From contig NZ_AKFJ01000012.1 in NCBI RefSeq assembly GCF_000272475.1, forward strand, positions 82,351 through 146,350: a DNA stretch of 64,000 bases, written 5' to 3'. Source of the DNA: Novosphingobium sp. Rr 2-17. Its GTDB lineage: Bacteria > Pseudomonadota > Alphaproteobacteria > Sphingomonadales > Sphingomonadaceae. A model generated the notes under the pieces. That model searched no databases and was not told where the DNA came from. It saw only the letters and a program-made list of their open reading frames with translations. Of this stretch, positions 46,784 through 57,130 are shown piece by piece (the first letter of the stretch is position 1; each line of letters begins with the position of its first letter). The position numbers were made by a program, and so were the translations under genes.

Positions 46784-48010
46784 TTAGCTCCGGTAATCGG
46801 CGTTGATCGAGATGTAGCCGTGCGTCAGATCGCAAGTCCACACCGTGGCTTTGCCATTGCCAAGGCCGAGGTCCACCTGCAGCGTGATGTCCTGGCCCTT
46901 AAGGTGCGCGGCCACCGGAGCTTCATCGTAATCGGCCAGCGGCAGGCCGTCGCGTGCGGCCCAGACGCCGCCGAAGCCGATCGAAAGCTTGTCGCGGTCG
47001 GCAGGCTCACCTGCTTTGCCCACGGCCATGACGACGCGGCCCCAGTTGGCGTCCTCGCCGGCGATCGCGGTTTTGACCAACGGTGAGTTGGCGATCGCCA
47101 TGCCGACCTTACGCGCGCTTTCGTCCGAGGTCGCGCCGGTCACGGCCACTTCGATGAACTTGCTCGCGCCTTCGCCATCGCGCACGACGAGGTGGGAAAG
47201 CTGGCGACACACGTCATGGACGGCGGCGGCGAAAGCATCGGCGCCTGGGCTGTCGAACGAGGTGAGGGGGGCATTGCCCGCCTTGCCGGTGGCGAAGGCC
47301 AATACGGTGTCGCTGGTGGACGTGTCCGAATCCACGGTGATGCACGAGAACGTGCGTTCGTTCGCGTTGGACAGACACGCTTGTAAAAAGGCCGGCTCGA
47401 CCGCCGCGTCGGTGAACAGATAGCCCAGCATCGTCGCCATGTCCGGCGCGATCATCCCCGAGCCCTTGATGATCGCGCTGATCGTCACGGTGACGTCGCC
47501 GATCTTGGCAGTGGCGGTGGCGCCTTTGGCGAAGGTGTCGGTGGTGGAAATGGTCTGCGCCGCCATTTCCCAATCGCAAGGCTGAGCTGTGAGCGCGGCA
47601 GCGACCCCGTCGCGCGCCTTGTCCTTGGGCAAGGGCACGCCGATCACGCCGGTGGAGGAGACGAACACGTGTTCCTTGGGGCAACCGAGGTGGTCCGCCA
47701 CCTGGCCCATGATCTGCTCCACTGCCTCACGCCCGCGATAGCCGGTGAAGGCGTTGGAATTGCCTGCGTTCACCACCAAGGCGCGCGCGCGCCCTTGCGC
47801 CACATTCGCGCGGCCAAGCTCGACTTCGGTGGAGCAGCAGACGTTGCGGGTAAAAACCCCGGCGACGGCCGTACCTTCGTCGAAGGTGACGTAAGTGAGG
47901 TCGCAGCGGCCCCAGTCCTTGTACCCCGCGCGCACCACATGCGGGGTGACGCCGGCGATTTCGGGCAGGGTGGGGAATGGCGAGGCGAGCGGGGAGACGG
48001 GGTGGGCCAT
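46784..48010 (-). CDS. argJ: Bifunctional ornithine/glutamate N-acetyltransferase
   Basis: A 408-residue enzyme of arginine synthesis. It moves acetyl groups from N-acetylornithine to glutamate and can also use acetyl-CoA. The self-cleavage and nucleophile site is in KGSGMIAPDMATMLGYLFTD, where cleavage before the Thr gives alpha and beta chains. Conserved ends are TRNVCCSTEVE and the C-terminal YISINADYRS. Length is normal. Whether it also has NAGS activity cannot be told from sequence. It is the first gene of argJ-GST-phosphatase. Confidence 0.95.
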   Translation of the reverse strand: MAHPVSPLASPFPTLPEIAGVTPHVVRAGYKDWGRCDLTYVTFDEGTAVAGVFTRNVCCSTEVELGRANVAQGRARALVVNAGNSNAFTGYRGREAVEQIMGQVADHLGCPKEHVFVSSTGVIGVPLPKDKARDGVAAALTAQPCDWEMAAQTISTTDTFAKGATATAKIGDVTVTISAIIKGSGMIAPDMATMLGYLFTDAAVEPAFLQACLSNANERTFSCITVDSDTSTSDTVLAFATGKAGNAPLTSFDSPGADAFAAAVHDVCRQLSHLVVRDGEGASKFIEVAVTGATSDESARKVGMAIANSPLVKTAIAGEDANWGRVVMAVGKAGEPADRDKLSIGFGGVWAARDGLPLADYDEAPVAAHLKGQDITLQVDLGLGNGKATVWTCDLTHGYISINADYRS

Positions 48011-48029
48011 GGCCCAAAGCGACTAGCGC

Positions 48030-48716
48030 GTGACGATGACAGGTCAAGTACAGATCGGGCTTTACGACGGGCACCAGTTTGGTCATTTTCCGTTGGTGGG
48101 CATCGTGATTCTTCTGGCGGCTTGGGCCGCCGCGCCATCTTCGGACGGGGCCCAAAAGCTGCAGAATGCAGCCGGCGCGGTGCAGGGCGCTGCCGACGCC
48201 GAAGCCGTGCCACGTGGCAATCCCAACGGGTGGATCAGCGCCAACGATTATCCAAAAAATGCGGCGGCCTCTGGGGTGGAAGGCGGAACCGGCTATGAGC
48301 TCAAGATCGACCGGGCGGGCCGCGTTGCAGAGTGCAAAGTAACGATCAGCAGCGGCAGCACTTTGCTCGATGATGCAACGTGCACTCTCTTAACCCAGCG
48401 CGCACTGTTCAACCCTCCTCATGATCGCAGGGGCATGCCAACCACAGGCATGTATTCAGGTCGCGTGAACTGGAAGCTGGAAGATACCGGCCCAGCGCCC
48501 AAACCGGCTGCAACCGTTCAATCGTTTATTGTTGAGGCGGACGGTTCGGTCTCCGGCTGCAAGATCGCCACTGATGGCGCCAGTCCTTGGGAGATCGAAG
48601 GTGCCGTCAAGGCCTGCAATGCCAAGACCTTCCAACCGTATTTGGACGAAACGGGGAAGCCCGTGCGCCGCCGCTATACGGTTACGGCGAAGGCCACGGT
48701 CGAGCCTGTAAACTAA
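48030..48716 (+). CDS. TonB C-terminal-like protein with tandem domains, function unknown
   Basis: A 228-residue protein starting at GTG 48030 or ATG 48036. Residues 20-38 are hydrophobic and may serve as anchor or signal. Two TonB-C-like segments follow: about 90-150 (GYELKIDRAGRVAECKVT to FNPP) and 165-228 (VEADGSVSGCKIATDG to KTFQPYL). Each has a Cys after the first strands, the pattern shared with the protein at 74-691. Without the usual Pro-rich spacer it is probably not a TonB energiser. It is divergent from argJ. Confidence 0.7.
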   Translation: MTMTGQVQIGLYDGHQFGHFPLVGIVILLAAWAAAPSSDGAQKLQNAAGAVQGAADAEAVPRGNPNGWISANDYPKNAAASGVEGGTGYELKIDRAGRVAECKVTISSGSTLLDDATCTLLTQRALFNPPHDRRGMPTTGMYSGRVNWKLEDTGPAPKPAATVQSFIVEADGSVSGCKIATDGASPWEIEGAVKACNAKTFQPYLDETGKPVRRRYTVTAKATVEPVN

Positions 48717-48787
48717 AGGGCCGCTTCACCATATCACCGTCATCTTGTTAGTGGACACCGGCCCCGCGCGTCCCTATCTCGTCGCGC

Positions 48788-49066
48788 ATGGCCCATCGCC
48801 TGCTCCTGACCTTGCTTGCCCTGCTGACGGGCCTTGCCGCCCAAATCGGTCCGGCCCAGGCATGCGCGTCGCGGGTAGCCAGCGTGCAGGTTGCGGTTGC
48901 GGGGGAAAGTCCCGCGGTAAAGCCTGCCAGGGCACCGGCGGCGTTGGCGCGGCTTCCTGAACCGGGGCTTCTCAACGCACGGCGCTATGCGCCTCAGGCT
49001 GCGCCTGCACCGCAGGCCCGCATCGTGCCGACCGTCCTGATCGGGATCGACCGCGCGCGCGATTAA
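48788..49066 (+). CDS. Small secreted protein directly upstream of secA
   Basis: A 92-residue protein with a clear Sec signal peptide (residues 1-26, RLLLTLLALLTGLAAQ then PAQA before Cys26). The mature part is short, Ala/Pro/Arg-rich and has no fold I recognise. It ends in RIVPTVLIGIDRARD. It is the gene immediately before secA (124 bases). In E. coli this position is held by secM, a secreted arrest peptide that regulates secA translation. A comparable role is possible but unsupported by a recognisable arrest motif. Confidence 0.6.
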   Translation: MAHRLLLTLLALLTGLAAQIGPAQACASRVASVQVAVAGESPAVKPARAPAALARLPEPGLLNARRYAPQAAPAPQARIVPTVLIGIDRARD

Positions 49067-49189
49067 GCGCGTAGCCTTACTTTACCCGCGCTCAACAGCG
49101 CCCGCCTGCTCGCTACCGCATGACGTGCGGCGCGCACGGCACACCATCAAGCGTTCACACGCATTCACGAAAAACAGGGAAAAACCGCC

Positions 49190-51928
<2,739 letters not shown>

Positions 51929-52172
51929 GGCGATACAGCACGGGGAGGGCGCGGTAGTTCGTGACCGCGCTGCTCCCCACCGCTCGATCGCCGGGCGGAC
52001 CCCGCCAGGCGCGGTAGACCCGGACCTTCCGAAAGGTTGTACGGGGCGAGGGGCAGGGCAGTCGCCAAGTTTACCGCACCGTTCGTAAAAATTGCCGTTC
52101 GCGGGCTTGCCAATCCTTCTGGCGCTGTTATAGGCGCACCCCTGCCCGGCGGTGGTGACACTGACAGGCTGC

Positions 52173-52247
52173 TCCCCGATAGCTCAGCGGTAGAGCATTC
52201 GACTGTTAATCGAATGGCCGTAGGTTCGAATCCTACTCGGGGAGCCA
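52173..52247 (+). tRNA. tRNA-Asn (anticodon GTT)
   Basis: A 75-base cloverleaf with encoded CCA. Acceptor stem TCCCCGA pairs with TCGGGGA, the anticodon loop is CTGTTAA (GTT) and the T loop is TTCGAAT. It sits between core genes and an accessory segment that begins with a decayed integrase, so it is a likely former integration site. Confidence 0.97.
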
Positions 52248-52559
52248 ACATCTTTCAGAGAATGGCAGGTTTCTGCGGGTATCATGCCCGTGACTGTCTC
52301 GCTGCCAGAGCAGGTGAGACATTCAGTCGTTCGCGACGGCCTTGTTTTCGGTACCTGCGCCAGCGCTCTTCACCAACATTTCCCAAGGCTGACAGCTTAG
52401 CCATCGCGCGAGTCTGCCAGGCGCGCCTGGTTGGCCTTTTAGATGTACTTCGCGTGCGTCTTTTTGCTGCGCTGGCCGCTGACCGACTTCATGGTCTCGT
52501 TCGTCATCTGCAGATCAGGCACGGACGAAGGTTGGCATCGAGAAGGCTACGCTTCTGGC
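52248..52559. other. Degenerate spacer after tRNA-Asn
   Basis: About 310 bases with no believable gene on either strand. The only readable pieces are minus-strand fragments broken by stop codons. It is probably the eroded remainder of the integrase gene and its flank. Confidence 0.5.
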
Positions 52560-52887
52560 GGGTCGTGACCCGCTTCTTGAAGTCGCTACCAATCCAAACG
52601 TCGTCACGACGCTCAAGGCAGCCGCTCGCTTGCCGTTTGGCAGCATTGGATCGATGGCCTGTGCAGTTGGCTGCGCGCTGCATCGCGAGCCTTGCGCGCC
52701 TGGACCAGCGTCACCTCGGGGTACGATCCAACGCCAGCTTCCGCTCCACGCCATTCATGTGGTATTTCAAGCGTTACAGCTTGCTGCCCCTTGGATTGAC
52801 CAGCAGATACAGCCCTTGGTAGGCCGAGATTTTGTGGGGCTTTTCTTAGGGCTTCGCTTTTCGGATCGCGGTATCGGGCAGCCCCAT
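52560..52887 (-). pseudogene. Decayed P4-type tyrosine integrase (N-terminal part)
   Basis: Reading the minus strand from ATG 52887 gives GLPDTAIRKAKP, stop, EKPHKISAYQGLYLLVNPRG, SKL, stop, RLKYHMNGVERKLAL. A one-base loss then moves the frame to SYPEVTLVQARKARDAARSQ, and a second loss to QAIDPML and VVTTFGLVAT. This is the order of the arm-type DNA-binding domain (DUF4102) of P4-family integrases. Two in-frame stops, two or more frameshifts and no catalytic R-H-R-Y part show that it is dead. It lies 313 bases from tRNA-Asn, the usual distance for such integrases. Confidence 0.85.
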
Positions 52888-52888
52888 T

Positions 52889-52925
52889 GGGGGCCTCGAT
52901 TCGGCGCGGCCTGCGTGAGGCCCCC
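52889..52925. other. Inverted repeat next to the integrase remnant
   Basis: GGGGGCCTC (52889-52897) and GAGGCCCCC (52917-52925) form a perfect 9-bp stem with a 19-base loop, adjacent to the dead integrase start. It could be a terminator for the minus-strand kinase region, or an element end. Confidence 0.4.
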
Positions 52926-52942
52926 TAACTAAGCCCCCATTT

Positions 52943-53070
52943 TCATGCAAACGACAGGGCAACCGATGCATGCCAGATGCTGTTGCCGCTTCTTTGCGAC
53001 ATAGACGTTGCGACGCCCTCGAGGCGGTCACCGACAACCCTCTCGTCATCGATGATGAGCGTGCGCCTTG
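52943..53070 (-). pseudogene. Possible response-regulator receiver fragment
   Basis: The minus strand reads RRTLIIDDERVVGDRLEGVA, which resembles the first strand and acidic pocket of a receiver domain, and then stops after about 20 more unrelated residues. It lies directly downstream of the kinase at 53106, where a partner regulator might be expected. The match is short, and no start codon precedes it. Confidence 0.3.
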
Positions 53071-53105
53071 ATGGGCCGATCGGGGGCGGTTCGTCCGCGC
53101 TGGCG

Positions 53106-54248
53106 CTAGGCCGGCAAGGCGATGTGGACGCCCAAGCCTGCGCCCGCCCGGTTGCTGGCTTGGATCGCGCCGCCATGTGCGGTGACCGCGCGCTTGGCGA
53201 CGGCGAGGCCTAGGCCGAAGCCGGCGGTCGTTTCTTCGGCGCGGACGAAGGGTTCGAACAAGGTGGGGATCACCTTCTCCGGCGCGCCGGGGCCTTCGTC
53301 AACGATGTCGATCTCGTAGCGCTTCGCCTCGTCGTCGTAGCCAAGCTTGACGTGAACGGACTGTCCGGTGGTTGAAAACCGCAGCGCGTTGCGCACGACG
53401 TTGTCGAGCGCCCAGCGGATCAGTTCGGTGTTGCCACGCAGGCTTGGTGCCGTGTCGTCGCCGGCATGACCCATGTCTGAGACGATGCGCACGCCCGCTG
53501 CATCGGCTTCGAACCGGGCGTCGGCCAGGACACTTTCGAGCAAGGCGGTCAGATCGAAATAGTCATCACCCGGAGCATGGCCGCTTTCCGCCCGCGCCAG
53601 GCTGAGCAATTCGCGGACCACCGAATCCAGTCGACGGCCTTCGTATTCGATGCGGTCGAGCGAGGTATCGACTTGCGAGCGGTCCTGGCGGGCAAGGGCG
53701 ATGGCAAGCTGGAGGCGGCTGAGCGGCGATCGCAGTTCGTGCGATACGTCGTGCAGCAATTGCTCGCGCCCCTGAATCGATTGCTCGAGCTGGGCGGCCA
53801 TGACGTCGAAGTCCCGGGCAAGGTCGGCGATCTCGTCGTGCCGTTTGCCCATGCCCGGCGTAAGCCGGACCGAGAGGTCTCCACCGGCCAGGCGCTCGAA
53901 GCCTAGCCGCAGCCGGCGGATCGGCGCGACCAGATACCATGCCAAGATCACCCCGAAGATCGGCCCGAAGATCAACGCCAGCGCCACGGGTTCCAGCGGG
54001 ATCGTCAGGAAGCGTCTGACACCTTGCTGATGATAGCGGACGCGCAGCATCGTGCCGTCCGGTCCCCGCGCCTGGCGCTCCACCACATCGGAGCCCGTCA
54101 AGTGCGCTTGCGGTGCGGAGAGGGACAGGATTTCGACTTGCGCGCTATCCGAGGGCGGCAGGGTTACGAGCGCCCAGAACAATTGGGGAAGAAGGAAAAA
54201 GGCCACTCCGAAAGCCAGGAGCAGCTTCCAGAACAAGCCACTTTTCAC
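53106..54248 (-). CDS. Orphan sensor histidine kinase (CpxA/EnvZ-like)
   Basis: A 380-residue membrane kinase if started at GTG 54248, which puts the first helix at the N terminus; a longer frame begins at 54296. Two transmembrane helices (about residues 4-28 and 85-107) flank a small periplasmic loop. HAMP follows, then HDVSHELRSPLSRLQL with the phosphoacceptor His170. The ATPase motifs are WALDNVVRNALRFS (N box), DEGPGAPE (G1) and GFGLGLAVAKRAVTAHGG (G2). It looks complete and active, but no intact response regulator lies beside it. It resembles kinases that sense envelope stress; the signal is unknown. Confidence 0.88.
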   Translation of the reverse strand: MKSGLFWKLLLAFGVAFFLLPQLFWALVTLPPSDSAQVEILSLSAPQAHLTGSDVVERQARGPDGTMLRVRYHQQGVRRFLTIPLEPVALALIFGPIFGVILAWYLVAPIRRLRLGFERLAGGDLSVRLTPGMGKRHDEIADLARDFDVMAAQLEQSIQGREQLLHDVSHELRSPLSRLQLAIALARQDRSQVDTSLDRIEYEGRRLDSVVRELLSLARAESGHAPGDDYFDLTALLESVLADARFEADAAGVRIVSDMGHAGDDTAPSLRGNTELIRWALDNVVRNALRFSTTGQSVHVKLGYDDEAKRYEIDIVDEGPGAPEKVIPTLFEPFVRAEETTAGFGLGLAVAKRAVTAHGGAIQASNRAGAGLGVHIALPA

Positions 54249-54743
54249 GAACAAGGCCAGGCGCGATGGTGGCAGGCGTGGACGCCGATCGCGCACTGCG
54301 GGGCGTCATCGGTACTGTCACGTATAGTAGTAGCGCGGTCTTCGCTGGGGGCGTCGACGACGGCTTTGCCTTGGCCGAAGTCGAGCGTGACGCACAAGTG
54401 CTCGGTCTTAAGCTGTCGTTGCCGCACCCGCCGATGATCGACATTCTCATCGATCGGCGAGACATGCAACCCGGAACCGTAACTTCTCATTTGTTGCTGC
54501 TCTGCCGACTTTCTTACAGAGCGTCATCTGTCTTTTCAAAACCTTTACAGAAATTTGCTCATGTCTTGACAGCCCTCTTTCAGCTCAGCTGCTAAAGCCG
54601 CTGAGTAACGGGGCCGAGCGCAAGTCTCGATAGAGTCTCGAACACTGCGACTATTCGTCATCGATCCTTGGATCTGACGCTTTTGAACCTGGAATTGCCG
54701 GTCGTTGCGAACCGGTGACAGATAAATATGGTGGGAGAGTACA
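54249..54743. other. Intergenic region between kinase and DUF6152 gene
   Basis: About 495 bases without a recognisable gene. Open frames on both strands are weak and overlap each other. The right half (54500-54600) is AT-richer and holds a candidate promoter for the rightward cluster. Confidence 0.5.
54566..54596 (+). promoter_or_regulatory. Candidate promoter for the DUF6152/TonB-receptor cluster
   Basis: A perfect TTGACA (54566-54571) is followed after 18-19 bases by TGCTAAA, a loose -10. It would give a leader of about 140 bases before the GTG at 54744. The -10 is weak, so this is tentative. Confidence 0.35.
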
Positions 54744-55181
54744 GTGACTGATCGCCCCTTCGCCTGTCGGCTGGGCTTGTGCGTGGCCGCGATGGCGGTC
54801 CTGGCAGCCGGGCCGGCCAAGGCTCACCACTCCTTCAACGCCTACGACATGAGAAAGACCAAGACGGTGTCGGCGACCATCAAGGAGTTTCGCTGGGGGG
54901 CGCCGCATTCCTCGGTGGCGGTGATCTACGTCGACAAGAACAAGAAGCAGCAAGTGATGTCGCTGATCAGCGGCAGCCCGCTGTCGTTTTCCAAACAGGG
55001 CTTGGCGCCTCGCGATTTTCGCAGTGGCGACAAGGTGATCGTCACCTACCACCCCACGACCTCCGGCGCGCCGGGCGGCGCTCTGGCCATGCTGAGCGTG
55101 GCGGGCGGCAAGACCTACAAGGATGCCGAGGTTTCCGCAGCGGCAGCCTCGCTGGGCGTCCCCGGCACTTCGGGCAACTAG
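54744..55181 (+). CDS. DUF6152-family secreted protein
   Basis: A 145-residue exported protein starting at GTG 54744. The signal peptide ends at PAKA, followed by HHSFNAYDM, the His-His-Ser-Phe motif that opens DUF6152 proteins. Further on are SATIKEFRWGAPHSSVAVIYVD and RSGDKVIVTYHP, the expected beta strands of a small OB-like fold. The family has no assigned function, but it often sits beside the kind of secreted proteins encoded next. It is the first gene of a probable operon with the two following ones. Confidence 0.8.
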   Translation: MTDRPFACRLGLCVAAMAVLAAGPAKAHHSFNAYDMRKTKTVSATIKEFRWGAPHSSVAVIYVDKNKKQQVMSLISGSPLSFSKQGLAPRDFRSGDKVIVTYHPTTSGAPGGALAMLSVAGGKTYKDAEVSAAAASLGVPGTSGN

Positions 55182-55194
55182 GCGGACAAACCAT

Positions 55195-55965
55195 ATGATG
55201 ATGAACAAATCCCGCTCGGGCAACAGGCTCGGGGCTTTCTTGGCTGGCGCGCTGGCGACCGTGGTTGCCGTCCCAGTTGTCGCCCAGCCCATAGCGCCGC
55301 CGCCAACGCAAACCGCGCCGCAACCCGATACGCCCGATCTCGAAGGCGTCTGGAAGATCGCGACGCCGACCAACACCCTTAAGCCGGTCAGCGGGTCGGT
55401 TCCCTTCACGGCGGAAGGGCGCAAGCGCTACGACCGGAACAAGCGCTTTCAGGCCAAGAAGGCCTACGAGGACTACGACATCGCGCTTTCGCGGTGCAGT
55501 AGTCCGGGTACGCCCCGGCTCATGCTGATCCCCTCGCGCTTCAAGATCTGGCAGATGTTCGGAGTCGTGACCTTTGACTTCGAATGGAACCGCGCGACCC
55601 GCCAGATCAACGCGAGCAAGCTGCCACCCAAGCTGGACTTCATTGGCGAAGGACTGGTCCCCAGCATGACCGGAGACTCGGTCGGTCATTGGGAAGGCGA
55701 TACCTTGGTCGCTCAGACCACTAACCTTTCCGACCGCACCTTGATCGATGACTTGGTCCCCCACACCGTGGACATGAAAGTGACCGAGCGCATTCGGCTG
55801 CTGGACGCCGATACGCTGGAAGATCGCATCACGATCGAGGATCCCGCTTACTTCACCAAGCCCTGGGATGCGGTGGTCGTCTATAAGCGCCAACCATCCG
55901 CTGTTTTCCCCGAGGACGTCTGCCTGGACCGCCGCGAAGCGCATCAGCCGATCTTCCCGCAATGA
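55195..55965 (+). CDS. Secreted protein, paralogue A of a tandem pair, function unknown
   Basis: A 256-residue exported protein; ATGs at 55195, 55198 and 55201 all precede a signal peptide ending near VVAQP. The mature part begins with PDLEGVWKI and PFTAEGRKRYDR. It then has GHWEGDTLVAQTTNLSDRT, ERIRLLDADTLEDRITIEDP and FTKPWDAVVVYKRQPS. The same landmarks occur in the next gene, so the two are paralogues. This pattern is frequent in secreted proteins near TonB receptors and DUF6152 proteins, but I know of no established activity. Confidence 0.75.
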   Translation: MMMNKSRSGNRLGAFLAGALATVVAVPVVAQPIAPPPTQTAPQPDTPDLEGVWKIATPTNTLKPVSGSVPFTAEGRKRYDRNKRFQAKKAYEDYDIALSRCSSPGTPRLMLIPSRFKIWQMFGVVTFDFEWNRATRQINASKLPPKLDFIGEGLVPSMTGDSVGHWEGDTLVAQTTNLSDRTLIDDLVPHTVDMKVTERIRLLDADTLEDRITIEDPAYFTKPWDAVVVYKRQPSAVFPEDVCLDRREAHQPIFPQ

Positions 55966-55997
55966 CCCGGTTTAACTCAGACTTGGAGCTTGTCCGC

Positions 55998-56972
55998 ATG
56001 ACGACTCAATCCGCCCGGCGTCTTCGCCAGGGCCTTGCCATGGCGAGCGCCGCCGCGCTGGCGCTGGGCGCAGTCACAGCGGGGGCGCAACCCCCCGGCC
56101 TCCCTCCGCTGGGGGCCGGAGGCCCGCCGGGCGGGTTGCCGCCGCTCAACACCACGGGGGCGGTGCCCGATCTCGCCCCGCCCCTGCCGCCGCCGCCACC
56201 CGCGGAGCAGCTCGCCGCCAGCCTGCCCGATCCTCAGCCGGGCACCATGTTGGCCGACGATCCTTTGCCCGCCGATTCGCCGATGCCCTCCACAGATCCG
56301 CACAACCTGCGCGGCGCCTGGCACCACAACCAGAAGTTGGAGTTCCGCATGCGGCGGGACATGTATGACAAGGCGGTGCCCTTCACCATGGAAGGGGTCA
56401 AGATCCTGGCGCGGCGTATCCAGTCGCTCAAGGACGGCAAGCCGTATCTGAACGCCTCGGCTATTTGCCGCCCGCCCGGTCAGCCCTGGCAGCTCGATCT
56501 CAACATGCCGTTCCTGACCCTGCAGACCAACGATGCGGTGGAGTTTCTCTTCGAACACTACCACGGTCGCTGGAATATCGTCTTCGATCCTGCCAAGAAC
56601 CCGCCGCCAGCCAAGAAGGCCTATATGGGCTATTCAGTCGGCCACTGGGTGGGCGACACTCTGGTGGTCGAAACCACCGGCTTCAAGCAGGCGCTGTGGC
56701 TCGACGCCGACGGGACGCCGCTGTCGAAGAATGGCAAGCTGATCCAGCGCATCCGCAAAGTGGACAATGGCGATCGCCAGCCCTTCCTCGAGATCATCAC
56801 AACCTTCGTCGATCCTGCCAACTATACCCGGCCCTGGTCAGTCGTTCGCACCTTCTCCTGGCAGCCGAGTCTGGCGGTCCTGAGCGAATACAACTGCGAA
56901 CAGCAGATCGGCGATCCGACCACTGAGCCAAACGCAGGGCTGGTTCCCGAACCCGACGACCAGGCCGAATAG
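55998..56972 (+). CDS. Secreted protein, paralogue B of a tandem pair, function unknown
   Basis: A 324-residue exported protein. I prefer ATG 55998, which has a GGAG nine bases upstream and yields a signal peptide ending at GAQ; an ATG at 55962 overlaps the previous stop and would add 12 residues. A Gly/Pro-rich linker (residues 32-80) leads to DPHNLRGAWHHN, PFTMEGVKILARR, GHWVGDTLVVETTGFKQ, RIRKVDNGD and YTRPWSVVRTFSWQPS. These line up with the preceding protein. One Cys of each lies in a C(S/R)(S/P)PG segment. It ends before a 13-bp hairpin, then the TonB receptor. Confidence 0.72.
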   Translation: MTTQSARRLRQGLAMASAAALALGAVTAGAQPPGLPPLGAGGPPGGLPPLNTTGAVPDLAPPLPPPPPAEQLAASLPDPQPGTMLADDPLPADSPMPSTDPHNLRGAWHHNQKLEFRMRRDMYDKAVPFTMEGVKILARRIQSLKDGKPYLNASAICRPPGQPWQLDLNMPFLTLQTNDAVEFLFEHYHGRWNIVFDPAKNPPPAKKAYMGYSVGHWVGDTLVVETTGFKQALWLDADGTPLSKNGKLIQRIRKVDNGDRQPFLEIITTFVDPANYTRPWSVVRTFSWQPSLAVLSEYNCEQQIGDPTTEPNAGLVPEPDDQAE

Positions 56973-56985
56973 AAGCGCGGGCCAT

Positions 56986-57018
56986 GCGCTAGGCTTGGGC
57001 CGTCTCCAAGCCTAGCGC
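56986..57018. terminator. Perfect 13-bp hairpin before the TonB receptor gene
   Basis: GCGCTAGGCTTGG (56986-56998) and CCAAGCCTAGCGC (57006-57018) pair fully around a seven-base loop, 13 bases past the preceding stop. It has no T-run. It probably insulates the secreted-protein genes from the receptor gene. Confidence 0.6.
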
Positions 57019-57130
57019 GGCCGCTTGCACCGTAAGTTCATTGCCGCCTAGCCTCGAATATCCAGTGATCTGAACAATATAACATCAATATATCCGGCCA
57101 ACATAAGGCCGGAATAGTGGGGGGATTATC

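Noticed and set aside
48920..48960. RAPA in the small secreted protein as a RAPP-type arrest motif
   Set aside because: It sits in the middle of an Ala/Pro/Arg-rich stretch rather than near the C terminus, and matches only three of four residues.
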